Positions 40,173-41,535 of a stretch of 41,535 bases of DNA are shown piece after piece. Below the pieces are notes generated by a model, which was not told the origin of the DNA, did no database searches, and saw nothing but the letters and a program-made list of their open reading frames with translations. Position 1 is the first letter of the stretch, and every line of letters starts with the position of its first letter. The translations under genes were made by a program, and so were the position numbers. The DNA is from Ruficoccus amylovorans (GTDB lineage Bacteria > Verrucomicrobiota > Verrucomicrobiia > Opitutales > Cerasicoccaceae), in NCBI RefSeq assembly GCF_014230085.1, contig NZ_JACHVB010000054.1, forward strand, positions 1 to 41,535. Reading direction: 5' to 3'.

Positions 40173-40345
40173 AATTAATCGCAGCACGAGTCAATTAGGT
40201 CGTGTTATTATTTTTGGTTTTAGATGTATTGGAGTCCTATGGAGAGGGGCCGATTCACATACAGTAATAGTTCAAAGCGGCACGCTACTTTTTTGGCCAC
40301 TTCGATTAACCTCGCCTTCTTTGCGACAACTGGAGACAATCTGAT

Positions 40346-41377
40346 ATGCGCGTAAAGACTGGTAGCAGCCAAAGCAATCTCTTCGACATTTTGAAACACG
40401 CGGACAGCGCTTCGCAGCGTAAGAGCAGCCTGGATCGGCTTGATGTGATCGATTGGGAGACGTTTCGTGCGTTGCTTGAGGAGCGCCTTTCCTACGGCGA
40501 CCAAAGCAAGGGTGGGCGCATTCCGTGGTGTCCGGTTTTGATGCTCAAGGTGCTGGTATTGCAGCGCTTCTTTGACCTATCGGACCAAGAGACAGAGTTT
40601 CAGATTCTTGATCGCTTCAGCTTTCTGCGCTTTGTGGGGCTACGCCCCGGCGATGGTTCTCCCGATCACGCGACGATCTGGTCCTTTAAGGAACGCCTTG
40701 GAGCCGAGGGGATGGTTGCTGTGTTCGAGTTGTTCAACGAGCAACTGCGCACTCAGGGCTTGATCGCCAGTTGCGGCAAGATCATCGACGCCAGTTTTAT
40801 CGAGGCTCCCAAGCAGCGCAACCGCCGCCATGAGAACGAACAGATCAAGCGCGGCGAGGTGCCCGAACGCATCGCCAAGAGGCCGCGCCGGGCCTGCCAG
40901 AAGGATCTCGATGCGCGTTGGACGCAGAAGAACCATGTATCCTATTTTGGATACAAGAACCACGTCAAAGTCGATGCGGCCAGCAAGTTTATCGAGACCT
41001 TCACCGTCACAAACGCCGCCGTCCACGACTCCCAACCGGTCGGGAAACTGCTGCGTGAGAGCGACCGCGAGGCCGTGCTGTGGGCCGACAGCGCTTACGT
41101 CGGGCCGTTCATCGCCGCGCTGCTCAAAGGCTTCGCCATGCTCGCCAACATCTGCGAAAAGGGCACTGCCGCCCGTCCGCTCAGCCGTGAACAAAAGCGT
41201 GCCAACAGGCAAAAGAGCCGCATCCGCTCCCGCGTCGAACACGCCTTCGGCCGCATCGCCCAGTTCGGCGGCGACCGCTTCCGACGTATCGGCCAGAGAC
41301 GATGTCGCTTCGAAACCGCCCTTACCAACCTCACCTACAACCTCGACCGCTATGCCATGTTCCATGCCAGGGGCTGA
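40346..41377 (+). CDS. IS5-family DDE transposase, copy C
   Basis: 343 residues, equal in length to copy A and differing at scattered positions only (for example GLRPGDGSPDH for GLGPGDGAPDH, 'KNHVSYFGYKNH' for 'KNNQSYYGYKNH'). The catalytic acids are in IIDASF, WADSAYVG and RSRVEHAFGR. The leader before ATG 40346 (GGAGACAATCTGAT) gives a GGAG ribosome site at normal distance and lacks the hairpin seen before copy A, so this copy may be translated more freely. It is a candidate source of transposase for the defective copy B and the A remnant. Confidence 0.93.
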   Translation: MRVKTGSSQSNLFDILKHADSASQRKSSLDRLDVIDWETFRALLEERLSYGDQSKGGRIPWCPVLMLKVLVLQRFFDLSDQETEFQILDRFSFLRFVGLRPGDGSPDHATIWSFKERLGAEGMVAVFELFNEQLRTQGLIASCGKIIDASFIEAPKQRNRRHENEQIKRGEVPERIAKRPRRACQKDLDARWTQKNHVSYFGYKNHVKVDAASKFIETFTVTNAAVHDSQPVGKLLRESDREAVLWADSAYVGPFIAALLKGFAMLANICEKGTAARPLSREQKRANRQKSRIRSRVEHAFGRIAQFGGDRFRRIGQRRCRFETALTNLTYNLDRYAMFHARG

Positions 41378-41410
41378 GCCTACACAATCGGGAGAAAATC
41401 GCCGCCAAAC

Positions 41411-41425
41411 GCCTCAATCTGAGGC
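41411..41425 (+). terminator. Stem-loop after transposase C
   Basis: GCCTCA-ATC-TGAGGC corresponds to the second stem in copies A and B. The first stem is degenerate here (CGGGAGAAAATCGCCG, about 41389-41404). There is no T-run. Confidence 0.4.
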
Positions 41426-41535
41426 CAAAACAACCACCGCAACTCCCTGCAACTGCCCATCAAGCCCCCTTCCAGGCATCTGAAATCTCATAGCTGAACG
41501 GCTCAAGCAAAATGACTCCCTTAATCGAAGTGGCC

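Larger units (their letters stand above)
40295..41535 (+). mobile_element. IS copy C (IS5-like), intact
   Basis: GGCCACTTCGATTAA at 40295 and the inverse TTAATCGAAGTGGCC at 41521-41535 delimit a complete element of about 1.24 kb with one intact transposase. The right repeat is the last base of the window, so the outer flank and any target duplication are not visible. GGCC at both ends could be read as a 4-bp duplication, but it equals its own inverse and copies A and B carry GGCG or similar there, so it is more likely part of the repeat. Confidence 0.9.

Noticed and set aside
40291-41535. GGCC as a 4-bp target duplication of IS copy C
   Set aside because: GGCC is its own inverse and the equivalent four bases in copies A and B are GGCG-like on both ends, so it is more likely part of the terminal repeat.
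1-41535. CRISPR arrays, tRNA, rRNA or known riboswitches
   Set aside because: No regularly spaced short repeats and no recognisable tRNA, rRNA or riboswitch core were seen on either strand by reading.

Overview
The window looks like an accessory region of a Verrucomicrobiota chromosome, most likely the Opitutales/Puniceicoccales side. The reasons are a PEP-CTERM protein, a lone type II pseudopilin inside a polysaccharide locus, a very long SSS-type symporter, a Verrucomicrobia-style C-terminal module on a giant glycosidase, and many genes without a clear Shine-Dalgarno. No tRNA, rRNA or CRISPR was seen. By eye the first 21 kb is clearly G+C richer than the 21.3-37.5 kb glycosidase locus, so the two parts probably have different histories.

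Layout. (1) 1-3188: the left end of a decayed phage or integrative element. It has a tyrosine integrase cut by the window edge, an excisionase-like protein and a small HTH protein on the minus strand, then a CmoA-like methyltransferase and a packaging-type HTH gene cut by an insertion sequence. (2) 3189-4491: IS copy A (IS5-like DDE transposase) plus an inverted 63-bp remnant of a second copy. (3) 4597-12340: oxidoreductase cluster 1, a LacI regulator divergent from a Gfo/Idh/MocA enzyme, SDR, two MDR enzymes, a miniature Gfo/Idh-like protein, a PQ-loop membrane protein, an esterase and a metallo-beta-lactamase (MBL) hydrolase. (4) 12422-13076: internally deleted IS copy B, followed by a frameshifted phage-like membrane gene (13077-13431). 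(5) 13428-21073: oxidoreductase cluster 2, a paralogous version of cluster 1 (LacI, three Gfo/Idh, two SDR, one MDR, MBL). (6) 21335-37533: an AraC-controlled glycan locus with a GH95-SGNH fusion, a PEP-CTERM lectin-like protein, a pseudopilin, a clan GH-A glycosidase, a GH10 enzyme, an SSS symporter and a 1352-residue glycosidase with two lectin-like modules. (7) 37661-40172: an IS66 element. (8) 40295-41535: intact IS copy C, whose right terminus is exactly the end of the window.

How it may work (inference). The AraC locus would cut and import fucose/xylose-type glycans. Clusters 1 and 2 would pass a released sugar through NAD(P)-dependent oxidations, with lactone opening by the MBL enzyme. 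Neither cluster contains a kinase, aldolase or dehydratase, so the pathway is not one I can name. The two most unusual items are the paired oxidoreductase clusters with their miniature Gfo/Idh protein, and a lectin module inserted in circularly permuted order inside the giant glycosidase.
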